Positions 7,755 through 14,881 of a stretch of DNA of 64,000 bases are shown here, one piece after another. How positions within the stretch are numbered: position 1 is the first letter of the stretch; each line of letters starts with the position of its first letter. The DNA comes from Trinickia dabaoshanensis (GTDB lineage Bacteria > Pseudomonadota > Gammaproteobacteria > Burkholderiales > Burkholderiaceae). Location: assembly GCF_002879885.1 (NCBI RefSeq), contig NZ_PNYA01000004.1, forward strand, positions 228,614 to 292,613, read 5' to 3'. The notes below the pieces were generated by a model, which was not told the DNA's origin, made no database searches, and saw nothing but the letters and a program-made list of their open reading frames with translations. A program made the translations under genes and the position numbers.

Positions 7755-8732
7755 ATGAATACGACCTTCCTCGGCTTCGCCGTCCTGCTGTTTTTGGCGA
7801 CGGTCTTATGCATCGAAGGCCTTTATCTCTTCTGGGTCAGCCGTCACGGCCCCGAGGCTAAACGCATCGCCGCCCGTATCGAGCTGGGTTCTGCCGCCGG
7901 CCAGGCGAGCGCGACGCCGCTCTCGATCCTGAAGGATCACAAGCTGAGCGACTCGCGCTGGCTCGTACGCGTACTGACGGGCGCACCGGGCGTACAGGTG
8001 ATCGATCGCACGCTCAAGCAGGCAGGACTGAAGCTGACCGTCGGCCGGTTTCTCGGCTACACGGCCGGCTTCGCCGCCCTTGGCCCCGTGCTCGGCGGGC
8101 TGCTGCACCTCGCCCTGCTCGTCCAATTGGCGCTCGCCTGCGCGTTCGCTGTCCTGCCCTGGCTCTATGTGCAGCGTCAGCGAAACCAACGGCTCAAGCA
8201 GCTCGAACGCCAGTTGCCCGATGCCGCCGATTTGATCGCGCGCGCATTGCGCGCCGGCCACTCGTTCGCGAGCGCACTCGGCATGCTGGCCGAAGAACTC
8301 GCCGACCCGCTCGGGGCCGAGTTCCGAATCGTCTTCGACGAGATCAATTTCGGCGTCTCGATGAACAAGGCCTTGTACAACCTGACCGAGCGCGTGCCGA
8401 TCGACGATCTGCGCTACTTCGTCATCGCCGTGCTGATCCAGCGCGAATCGGGCGGCAACCTGGCGGAGATTCTCGGCAACATCGGCTTCATCATCCGCGA
8501 GCGCTTGAAGCTGTTCGGAAAGATCCGCGCGTTGTCGGCCGAGGGCCGCCTCTCGGCTTGGATTCTCGCCTTGCTGCCGTTCGTCGTGATCGGCGTGCTC
8601 TCGGTGCTGAGCCCGAACTTCATGAAGATCTTTTGGACCGATACCGCTGCCGAGAAGCTCGCGGGCATCTGCCTCGGCATGATGGCGATCGGAATTTTGT
8701 GGATGCGAAAGATCGTGCGGATTCGCGTCTAA
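7755..8732 (+). CDS. tadB: Tad inner-membrane platform protein TadB
   Basis: GspF-type polytopic protein that with TadC forms the membrane platform on which CpaF acts. The 325-residue product has two N-terminal membrane segments, a cytoplasmic T2SSF domain (LPDAADLIARALRAGHSF, then VPIDDLRYFVIAVLIQRESGGNLAEIL), and two C-terminal segments. These are the hallmark features of TadB. It is preceded by AAGGAGAGCGCC and followed 33 bp later by tadC. Confidence 0.95.
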   Translation: MNTTFLGFAVLLFLATVLCIEGLYLFWVSRHGPEAKRIAARIELGSAAGQASATPLSILKDHKLSDSRWLVRVLTGAPGVQVIDRTLKQAGLKLTVGRFLGYTAGFAALGPVLGGLLHLALLVQLALACAFAVLPWLYVQRQRNQRLKQLERQLPDAADLIARALRAGHSFASALGMLAEELADPLGAEFRIVFDEINFGVSMNKALYNLTERVPIDDLRYFVIAVLIQRESGGNLAEILGNIGFIIRERLKLFGKIRALSAEGRLSAWILALLPFVVIGVLSVLSPNFMKIFWTDTAAEKLAGICLGMMAIGILWMRKIVRIRV

Positions 8733-8765
8733 ACGTTCGATCGTCAGAACTCTCAAGGACCGATC

Positions 8766-9752
8766 ATGAGAACCGAACAAATCGTGTTGCTGGCGGGAAT
8801 GTTTCTCGTCGTCTTCGGCACCGTGCTGCGAGCGTTGCAACTCGCGCGTCCCGATCCGTTGAAGCGGCGCATCGAAGAACTGTCCATGCCGCTCGCCGGC
8901 GCCGCGGCCGGCACGAGCGCGGGTGCCGGCAGTCTCGAGGGGCCGAACGACAGCAAATGGGGCCAAAAAATCGCCGAGGTATCGGAGCGCGTCGCCAAGC
9001 TGTCGCAACCGAAGGACGACGACTGGGACCGATCCGCGGTGCGGCTGCGCTTCATGCGTGCCGGCTTTCGCGACAAGGCGGCACCCGCCTATTTCTTCGC
9101 GGCGAAAACCCTGCTGGCGCTCGCGTTGCCCGCCATATCGCTCGCCTTCGCCGCACCGAGGTTTTCCGCGGGGCACACGCTCGATGCGCTGTTCGTCCTG
9201 CTCGCCGCCTGCGCGCTCGGTTTTTATGCCCCGAACGTCGTGCTGTCGCAGCTCACTACCCGTCGCCAGCGCGCGATCATCGAGGCGTTGCCCGACGCCG
9301 TCGATCTGATGACCGTGTGCGTGGAAGCGGGGCTCGGCCTCGATGCCGCCATGTTGCGCGTGACCGAGGAACTCGGCTCGAAGAGTCCCACGCTGACGAC
9401 CGAGCTGCATCTCGTGCTGCTCGAACTACGAGCCGGCGCGGGCCGCGAAAAAGCCTTGCGCAACCTTGCGGCCAGAACGGGGGTGGAGGACATCGACACG
9501 CTGACGACCATGCTGATCCAAGCCGATCGATTCGGTACGAGTATCGGCGATTCGCTGCGCGTCTATACCGACAGCATGCGCACCAAGCGCCGCATGAAGG
9601 CGGAGGAACAAGCCGCGAAGATCGCTCTGAAGCTGCTTTTTCCGTTGATCTTCTTTATCTTTCCGACGCTGATCGTGGTACTCGTCGGTCCGGCGGCGAT
9701 TCAAATCTATCGTCACCTGCTGCCGACAATGGGCCATATAGGTGGAGGCTAA
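8766..9752 (+). CDS. tadC: Tad inner-membrane platform protein TadC
   Basis: Second GspF-type platform subunit, 328 residues. The T2SSF domain reads LPDAVDLMTVCVEAGLGLDAA and GVEDIDTLTTMLIQADRFGTSI, followed by the conserved MRTKRRMKAEEQAAKIALKLLFPLIFFIFPT near the C-terminus of the family, where a terminal membrane segment begins. Start ATG 8766 follows AAGGACCGATC. The end of this gene supplies the ribosome site (GGTGGAGG) for the methyltransferase-like gene that begins one base after its stop, so the two are likely translated together. Confidence 0.95.
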   Translation: MRTEQIVLLAGMFLVVFGTVLRALQLARPDPLKRRIEELSMPLAGAAAGTSAGAGSLEGPNDSKWGQKIAEVSERVAKLSQPKDDDWDRSAVRLRFMRAGFRDKAAPAYFFAAKTLLALALPAISLAFAAPRFSAGHTLDALFVLLAACALGFYAPNVVLSQLTTRRQRAIIEALPDAVDLMTVCVEAGLGLDAAMLRVTEELGSKSPTLTTELHLVLLELRAGAGREKALRNLAARTGVEDIDTLTTMLIQADRFGTSIGDSLRVYTDSMRTKRRMKAEEQAAKIALKLLFPLIFFIFPTLIVVLVGPAAIQIYRHLLPTMGHIGGG

Positions 9753-9753
9753 A

Positions 9754-10410
9754 ATGCGCTCGCTCGAACGACTCGCCATTGGAAAGGTATCGACCGTCGA
9801 CCGGCACGTCCTGGCAGACATACTGCTGCGCGCCGTCACAGCAGCGGTGTTCGGCATGTTCGCGATCGCCGCGATATCCCGCTGGCTTGCCGCACCGACC
9901 CGCGTCACGCTGCTTCTTTTCGTCGTCGAGAATTGCTTTACGACCGGTCTTGCGCTCGTTTCACGCATGCCCGTCCAGCGCGACTGGCGTCCGGTCTCGT
10001 TGTTTTTCTCACTAGGCGGTACGTATGGATGCATGGCGTACAATTTGACGCCGGGTATCCACTTGTTGCCCGAGACGGCCGGCGCCTCGCTGCAAATCGC
10101 CGGAATCGCCTGGCAGCTATTCGCAAAAGGTTCGCTCAAGCGTTCGTTCGGTGTGCTTCCGGCGAATCGTGGCGTGGTGTCGCACGGCGCCTACCGAGTC
10201 GTTAGGCATCCGATGTACTTGGGTTACTTCGTGACCGATATCGGCTTCCTCTTGGCGAACTTTTCGCTGTTCAACCTTTCGATTCATTGCTTTCAGTTGG
10301 CAATGCAGGTGGGCCGCATCGTCCGGGAAGAACGAATCCTCGAAACGGACATCGCCTACCGTTGCTATCGCAAGGCCGTTCGATACCGGCTGATACCGAT
10401 GCTCTTTTGA
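9754..10410 (+). CDS. Isoprenylcysteine carboxyl methyltransferase-like membrane protein
   Basis: A 218-residue membrane protein of the ICMT/phospholipid-methyltransferase superfamily. The SAM-binding signature is clear at residues 145-158 (GAYRVVRHPMYLGY), with a C-terminal Glu-Glu pair (VREERIL, 192-193), the usual end of the catalytic domain. About five hydrophobic segments precede and surround it. The start overlaps the tadC translation signals and only one base separates the genes, so it belongs to the Tad operon. Bacteria have no farnesylated proteins, so the substrate is unknown. Methylation of a lipid or of a pilus component is possible but unproven. Confidence 0.8.
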   Translation: MRSLERLAIGKVSTVDRHVLADILLRAVTAAVFGMFAIAAISRWLAAPTRVTLLLFVVENCFTTGLALVSRMPVQRDWRPVSLFFSLGGTYGCMAYNLTPGIHLLPETAGASLQIAGIAWQLFAKGSLKRSFGVLPANRGVVSHGAYRVVRHPMYLGYFVTDIGFLLANFSLFNLSIHCFQLAMQVGRIVREERILETDIAYRCYRKAVRYRLIPMLF

Positions 10411-10422
10411 CACTACGTTGCG

Positions 10423-10456
10423 ACGCGGTACCGCCGGTGTTCGGCCGGTACCGCGT
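10423..10456. terminator. Long hairpin between convergent genes
   Basis: ACGCGGTACCG (10423-10433) and its exact reverse complement (10446-10456) flank a 12-base loop that can add three more pairs. It lies between the methyltransferase-like gene and the convergent hsp20 gene, where a bidirectional terminator is expected. Neither side has a T-run, so intrinsic termination would be weak. Confidence 0.45.
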
Positions 10457-10482
10457 TGCCGCTCGTGCGCGCCCGCGTGCGT

Positions 10483-10884
10483 TCAGCCCGCTTTGACTTC
10501 GATGCGCCGTGGCAGCGCCGCTTCGCGACGCGGGATGCGCAGCGTCAGCACACCGTCTTGCAGGCTTGCGTCGATTTTAGAGGTGTCTAGATCCGAGCTG
10601 ATCGAAAACGCGCGCGCATAGCGCGGCGCGCGCACTTCGACATGCGTCACGTTCAGCCCGGCGGGCATCGGCACGACGGCTTCGGCTTCGATCGATAGAT
10701 TGCCGTCCTGCAGCTTCACTTCGAGCTTGTCTTTGGGTACGCCGGGTAAATCGGCCCATACCGTCACGCCGCCCTTGTCTTCGACGATATCGACGGCCGG
10801 CACGAGCGCCGCACGGCGTACGCCGCCTTCACGCTGGCCCAAAGCGCCCGCTTCACGCGGCGCGAGTTCGTTTTCGTTGCTCAT
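10483..10884 (-). CDS. Small heat-shock protein, Hsp20/alpha-crystallin family (second of pair)
   Basis: ATP-independent holdase that binds unfolding proteins. The 133-residue protein has a short N-terminal arm, an alpha-crystallin domain from about residue 28 (VPAVDIVEDKGGVTVWADLPGV), the family motif GVLTLRIPRRE, and a short tail. It is class B-like in brevity. GGAGCAAGCA precedes the ATG at 10884. It lies 27 bp downstream of the other hsp20 gene on the same strand, so the two form a heat-shock operon, as rhizobial and Burkholderia sHsp pairs often do. Confidence 0.93.
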   Translation of the reverse strand: MSNENELAPREAGALGQREGGVRRAALVPAVDIVEDKGGVTVWADLPGVPKDKLEVKLQDGNLSIEAEAVVPMPAGLNVTHVEVRAPRYARAFSISSDLDTSKIDASLQDGVLTLRIPRREAALPRRIEVKAG

Positions 10885-10911
10885 TGCTTGCTCCTTCGCC
10901 TAATCGTACGG

Positions 10912-11358
10912 TTACTGAACGGTGACGCTGCGCGGCTTCGACGACTCGTGCTTGCCGATGCGAATCGACAGGCAGCCGTCCGTATATTTCGCCTGGACGT
11001 CGTCGGGATTCGCGTTTTGAGGCAACTCCACCACGCGCCGGAACGCACCCATGAACCGCTCGCGCGCGTACGAGCGCGTCTCGTCGCGCGTCGCCGCTTC
11101 GGGCCGCTTGCGCTCGCCGGCGATCGTCAAAATGCCCTTATCGATCGACACGTCGAATTGCGATGCGTCGAAGCCCGGAGCAAACACTACGATCTCGATC
11201 GAGTCGTCGGTGGTGCCGATGTTGATCGGCGGAAAAAAACTTTGACTCGAGCGCAGGCTCGTGGGGAAGCCGCCCGCGAGCGACGACATATGGTGTTGAA
11301 GGCGATCGAATTCGCGGAAAAAATCGCTGCCGAAGTTTCCGAATAGGAAGTCACTCAT
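10912..11358 (-). CDS. Small heat-shock protein, Hsp20/IbpA-like (first of pair)
   Basis: A 148-residue IbpA-type holdase: N-terminal FGSDFFREFDRLQ arm, central alpha-crystallin domain with IEIVVFAPGFDASQFDVSI and the conserved KGILTIAGERK, ARERFMGAFRRVVELP in the usual place of the RSFxLP element, and C-terminal GCLSIRIGKHE. AGAGGGAATAATC precedes ATG 11358. It is the promoter-proximal gene of the pair, behind a sigma-32-like promoter at 11423-11450 and a leader able to fold into a hairpin. Confidence 0.94.
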   Translation of the reverse strand: MSDFLFGNFGSDFFREFDRLQHHMSSLAGGFPTSLRSSQSFFPPINIGTTDDSIEIVVFAPGFDASQFDVSIDKGILTIAGERKRPEAATRDETRSYARERFMGAFRRVVELPQNANPDDVQAKYTDGCLSIRIGKHESSKPRSVTVQ

Positions 11359-11379
11359 GATTATTCCCTCTAAGGTTTC

Positions 11380-11411
11380 CGGATCAGCACCCAGGAACGA
11401 CCTGCTGTCCG
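11380..11411 (-). promoter_or_regulatory. Hairpin in the hsp20 5' untranslated leader
   Basis: On the minus strand, CGGACAGCA pairs with TGCTGATCCG (one bulged A), giving a 9-bp stem with a 13-base loop 22 bases before the start codon. Small heat-shock genes often carry RNA thermometers in this position. This stem does not itself cover the ribosome site, so thermometer function is only a possibility. Confidence 0.35.
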
Positions 11412-11422
11412 AGCACGAAGAA

Positions 11423-11450
11423 AAATAGCGGCGGCCAAGAAGATTTCAAG
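11423..11450 (-). promoter_or_regulatory. Sigma-32 (RpoH) type promoter of the hsp20 pair
   Basis: On the minus strand CTTGAAA (11450-11444) is followed after 13 bases by CGCTATTT (11430-11423). The -35 element is an exact match to the RpoH consensus; the -10 element matches 6 of 8 positions of CCCCATTT. Placement about 65-90 bp before the first hsp20 gene fits heat-shock induction. Confidence 0.65.
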
Positions 11451-11878
11451 AGGTCGTCGCACAAGAAAATCCGCGGGTCATTGTGTTATCTATCGCACCA
11501 ACCGTTTCATCGACGAAACAAATCGCGCGGGTGGGCGGCGGCTAGCGAGCAGCGTCAAAGCGGCGGGAGCCCGTCGCGACGGGCTTCGAGTATCGAGCGC
11601 GCCGTCGAGTCTCTTCACTAGCGCCGAAATGTCCCGAATTCTGTATTGCCCGTGCGACAACTCGGGCGGAAAACGAGGGTTACTGCCTTATTGCCTCCGG
11701 CATCGCTAGAGCCGGCGCCGCGGCTACGCCGATGGCTCGCTTTTCGCTAAGACGTAGCACGCAACCGCTTGCATAAACCCAAGCATGGGTGCCGGCACGC
11801 ATGGGGCGAGTCCGTCGATCGAACGGGACGCCAGCCGAGCACGCCATCGAGGCTATCACGCAGTAAACCGGGGGAACT
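11451..11878. other. Gene-free divergent region between hsp20 and tadE
   Basis: No gene is supported in these roughly 430 bases. They separate the minus-strand hsp20 operon from plus-strand tadE and should hold a promoter for tadE-tadG. I see no sigma-54 element like the one at the left end of the window and no obvious strong -35/-10 pair. The ribosome site ACCGGGGGAACT closes the region. Confidence 0.6.
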
Positions 11879-12367
11879 ATGAACAATCGTCTACCGACCC
11901 ATACCGGGTCTCACGCCACCCATCGGGCATCCGGGCAAGCCGGCCATCGGCGCGCACAGCGCAGGCGTGAGAAAGGCAGTGTGGTGGTGGAGTTTGCGCT
12001 GCTGCTGCCGCTGTTGCTCGTCATCACGTTCGGCATCATCGAGTTTTCGATCGCGCTTTACGACAAGGCGGTCATCACCAATGCAAGCCGCGAAGCGGCG
12101 CGTGCGGGCATCGTCTACGCATCGCCGCAATTGACGACTACGCAGATCCAAGCGGTGGCCACGAACTACTGCTCGAACTACCTCATTTCATTGGGCAGCA
12201 AGCCGACTCCGACCGTGACCGTCAGCCATCCGTCCGGTACGACCTCGGGCAAGCCGCTCACCGTCACCGTCAGCTACGGCTATACGAGCCTCGGCATGAG
12301 CGCGTTCGTCGATCCGATGCCGAGCCTGCTCTCGATGAACGCCACGACGACGATGAACTACGAATGA
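11879..12367 (+). CDS. tadE: TadE-like pseudopilin
   Basis: Minor pseudopilin of the Tad system, processed by CpaA-type peptidase. The 162-residue protein has an Arg/His-rich N-terminus (about 32 residues, longer than usual), then the TadE core KGSVVVEFALLLPLLLVITFGIIEFS, with Glu at +5 after Gly, then a periplasmic part with NASREAARAGIVYA, the family hallmark. It is followed by tadG in the same direction. Separation from the main tad operon by two opposing hsp20 genes suggests independent control or a later insertion. Confidence 0.92.
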   Translation: MNNRLPTHTGSHATHRASGQAGHRRAQRRREKGSVVVEFALLLPLLLVITFGIIEFSIALYDKAVITNASREAARAGIVYASPQLTTTQIQAVATNYCSNYLISLGSKPTPTVTVSHPSGTTSGKPLTVTVSYGYTSLGMSAFVDPMPSLLSMNATTTMNYE

Positions 12368-12435
12368 GTCGGTCGTAGGCCGACAAAACCGACAAAGCCG
12401 ATAGGCAATTCACAAGATGTGACCGGGGGAAAATC

Positions 12436-13476
12436 ATGCGCAACGACGCTCATTTCGCTAGGCTCGCGGGCCGGCAACGCGGCGCGATCGCGATCTACGT
12501 CGCCCTATTCTTGATGGTCATGCTGGGCTTCATCGCGCTGTCCGTCGATATCGGGCGCGCGCTCGTGGTACGCAACGAGTTGCAAAACGCAGCGGACGCG
12601 GCAGCCTTGGCCGGCGCGGGCCAACTTCAATGGACGAACACGCCGACCACGTGGGCCAATGCGACGTCGAAGGCCAATGCCGCGATCTCGCTCAATTACG
12701 CGGACGGAAAAGCGCTCAGCACCGGCACCGTGACCACCGGCTATTGGAGCGTGACGGGCTCGCCCGCCGGCATGCAGTCCACGACGATTACGCCGAGCGG
12801 AAGCGAGTTGCCGGCCGTGCAAGTCACGGTAAGCCGGACGGCCGGATCGAACGGCGGCCCGATTCAAACCTTTTTCGCGGGGCTCATCGGCACGAACACG
12901 ATCGACGTCAGCGCAACGGCGGTCGCGGCGATCGCCATGCCGGGTGTGGCCAAACCGGGCGCGCTGTTCCCCCTCGCCATCACGCAATGCACGTACAACC
13001 TGTTTTGGAATTCGTCGACCGGGCAGCCGACGATCGATCCGTCGACCGGCAAGCCCTACGAAATCAAGATCGGCTCGTCGTATCACACCGGCACCTGCTA
13101 TTACGGGCAGTGGACGACCTTCAATACGGTGGCCAACGATACCCCGACCGTCATCAATCTCATTCAGAATGGCAATCCGACGACGCTCAGCATCGGCGAC
13201 AATACCTGGATCGATACCGGTACGAAGAACTCCATTTACAAAAACATCAGCACGCCAGTCCAAGTCTTGCTGCCCGTGGTCTCCGACGTCTCGACGGGTT
13301 CCAACCAGCCGATCATCGCCTTCGCGCCGTTCCAGATCGATCAGTCGGTCAATGGCGCCAACCCTTACGTCGCCGGTCATTTCATTACCAACTACCTGCC
13401 CACCAACGTGGGGCCGGGAGGCGGTACGCCACCGGCCTATTACGGGGCTTATGTGCCGCCGGTTCTGGTGAACTGA
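12436..13476 (+). CDS. tadG: TadG-like Flp pilus protein
   Basis: Inner-membrane-anchored, periplasmic protein associated with Tad pilus assembly. The 346-residue protein begins with the TadG-type N-terminal domain (QRGAIAIYVALFLMVMLGFIALSVDIG), followed by the conserved RNELQNAADAAALAGAGQL stretch. The rest is a Ser/Thr/Gly-rich extracytoplasmic region without a clear von Willebrand domain, shorter than TadG proteins that carry one. ATG 12436 follows ACCGGGGGAAAATC. The gap to tadE is 68 bp. Confidence 0.9.
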   Translation: MRNDAHFARLAGRQRGAIAIYVALFLMVMLGFIALSVDIGRALVVRNELQNAADAAALAGAGQLQWTNTPTTWANATSKANAAISLNYADGKALSTGTVTTGYWSVTGSPAGMQSTTITPSGSELPAVQVTVSRTAGSNGGPIQTFFAGLIGTNTIDVSATAVAAIAMPGVAKPGALFPLAITQCTYNLFWNSSTGQPTIDPSTGKPYEIKIGSSYHTGTCYYGQWTTFNTVANDTPTVINLIQNGNPTTLSIGDNTWIDTGTKNSIYKNISTPVQVLLPVVSDVSTGSNQPIIAFAPFQIDQSVNGANPYVAGHFITNYLPTNVGPGGGTPPAYYGAYVPPVLVN

Positions 13477-13486
13477 GGCGGCGCCC

Positions 13487-13513
13487 GGCCCGGGACTGGA
13501 CCAAGACCGGGCC
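13487..13513 (+). terminator. GC hairpin after tadG
   Basis: GGCCCGG (13487-13493) pairs with CCGGGCC (13507-13513) around a 13-base loop, ten bases after the tadG stop. No T-run follows, so it may protect the 3' end or act as a weak or Rho-assisted terminator. Confidence 0.35.
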
Positions 13514-13569
13514 CTGGTCATCCATGGCATAGTCACGGCTGATGCAACATCGAGCCATGAGGAGGTGCC

Positions 13570-13848
13570 GTGATCCGCAAGAGCCTGAACGCTTCCCGTC
13601 TACAGGACGAAGTCAGCCGCCGTCTGCACCGCATCCACGAGATCGTCGAAGACGGCGTCAAGATTCGCGTGCCGCGCCCGCAAAAACAGGAGCCCGATGC
13701 GAGCGGCTGCAATTGGACGATGAAACACTTCGGCAATGCCGTCGGTTACGACCGGTTCGTCGACGAAGTATTGCGCGCCGTGCGCGCCGAATACAATTTG
13801 TCGGACACCGACGACGCCAAGGACATCCATAGCTTATTCGGCGAATAA
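13570..13848 (+). CDS. Conserved-looking hypothetical protein (92 aa)
   Basis: I do not recognise a family. The 92-residue protein starts with GTG at 13570, chosen because of the strong GGAGGTGCC ribosome site directly before it. It is soluble and charged, with an N-terminal amphipathic helix (EVSRRLHRIHEIVEDGVKI) and a short GCNWTMKHFGNA segment containing the only cysteine. It lies 93 bp after tadG and converges on the lysR gene. No link to pili is visible beyond position. Confidence 0.7.
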   Translation: MIRKSLNASRLQDEVSRRLHRIHEIVEDGVKIRVPRPQKQEPDASGCNWTMKHFGNAVGYDRFVDEVLRAVRAEYNLSDTDDAKDIHSLFGE

Positions 13849-13866
13849 GCGAGGCGCCGAGCAAGT

Positions 13867-14784
13867 TCAGTTGAGCGACCCGGATTGCAGGTCGGTAAGA
13901 TGCGGCCACAACTGGGCAAGTAAAGGCGAGGCGTTATTGCGATCTCGATAGAGCCGCAGTTCAAGGTCGAGCACCCAGCGCCGCTCCCCGGCGCTCGTCA
14001 GCACACCGCTCGCCAATTCGCCCTCGATCAGGCTGCGCGGCAGCCACGCAATCCCATCGCTGGCCAGCGCCATTTGCTTGAGCACCTCGGCCATGTCCGA
14101 TTCGAAATAGGGCTGCAGTACCGCGGCATTGCCCTGCCTGCGCAGCACCAGCGCAAGACAACGACCGAAGTAGGTCGTTGGCGCATAGCCGATCAACGGC
14201 ACAGGCTGACGCGCCGTACCAGGCAGCCTCGGCTGCCCGCCCGCGCGTCCGGCGGTGCGGCGCACCGGCATGAACACGTCCCGCCCGACCGTTAGATACT
14301 CGTAGCGTGTCGGATCCAAATGCAAGGACAGCTCGGGATGATGGTAAGCAAGCATCAGTTCGCAGTTGCCGTTGACCAGCATCAGGATCGAATCGTGAAC
14401 GTTCGTCGGTACCACTCGCGCTCGCACAGCACCCAGACGTTGACTGAGCGCGTTCAACCATCTCGGCAAAAAGCTGGCCGAGAGCGTATGCCCCGCCGCG
14501 ATCTTGAGCCCGGGCCCGTGAATCCGCTCGTCGTTGCGAATGATCGATCGCGTATCGAAGAGCTTTCGAAGCATGTCCTCCGCAGCTTCCTTGAACAGCA
14601 GGCCGGCTGGAGTCAGCGAAAGCGGATAGCTGCTGCGATCGACGAGTTCCGCCCCGATCCATTGCTCCAGTGACTGGATACGCCGGCTAAATCCCGACTG
14701 CGTGAGATTGCGCGCCTCGGCTGCACGCGAAAAGCTTTTGTATTGCGCGAGAACCACGAGATCCTCGATCCATTCCACTTCCAT
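13867..14784 (-). CDS. LysR-family transcriptional regulator
   Basis: A 305-residue LTTR with an N-terminal winged helix-turn-helix (WIEDLVVLAQYKSFSRAAEARNLTQSGFSRRIQSLE) and a two-lobed effector domain. ATG 14784 is chosen over an upstream in-frame start because AGAGGTCGAT precedes it and the HTH begins at the usual residue 4-5. The gene lies downstream of, and in the same direction as, the racemase and symporter genes. It may therefore be the last gene of that operon and control it in response to an amino acid or dicarboxylate. The effector is unknown. Confidence 0.9.
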   Translation of the reverse strand: MEVEWIEDLVVLAQYKSFSRAAEARNLTQSGFSRRIQSLEQWIGAELVDRSSYPLSLTPAGLLFKEAAEDMLRKLFDTRSIIRNDERIHGPGLKIAAGHTLSASFLPRWLNALSQRLGAVRARVVPTNVHDSILMLVNGNCELMLAYHHPELSLHLDPTRYEYLTVGRDVFMPVRRTAGRAGGQPRLPGTARQPVPLIGYAPTTYFGRCLALVLRRQGNAAVLQPYFESDMAEVLKQMALASDGIAWLPRSLIEGELASGVLTSAGERRWVLDLELRLYRDRNNASPLLAQLWPHLTDLQSGSLN

Positions 14785-14881
14785 ATCGACCTCTAGCCCC
14801 GTGCACGATCCACGCGAAATACGAGTCGACACACTATGCATCGTGTCACCCGCACGCGCAACCGGCTACGGCTCGACTTCG

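Noticed and set aside
7806..9410. Minus-strand open frame of 534 codons opposite tadB/tadC
   Set aside because: A shadow frame; the plus-strand genes carry all family motifs and ribosome sites.
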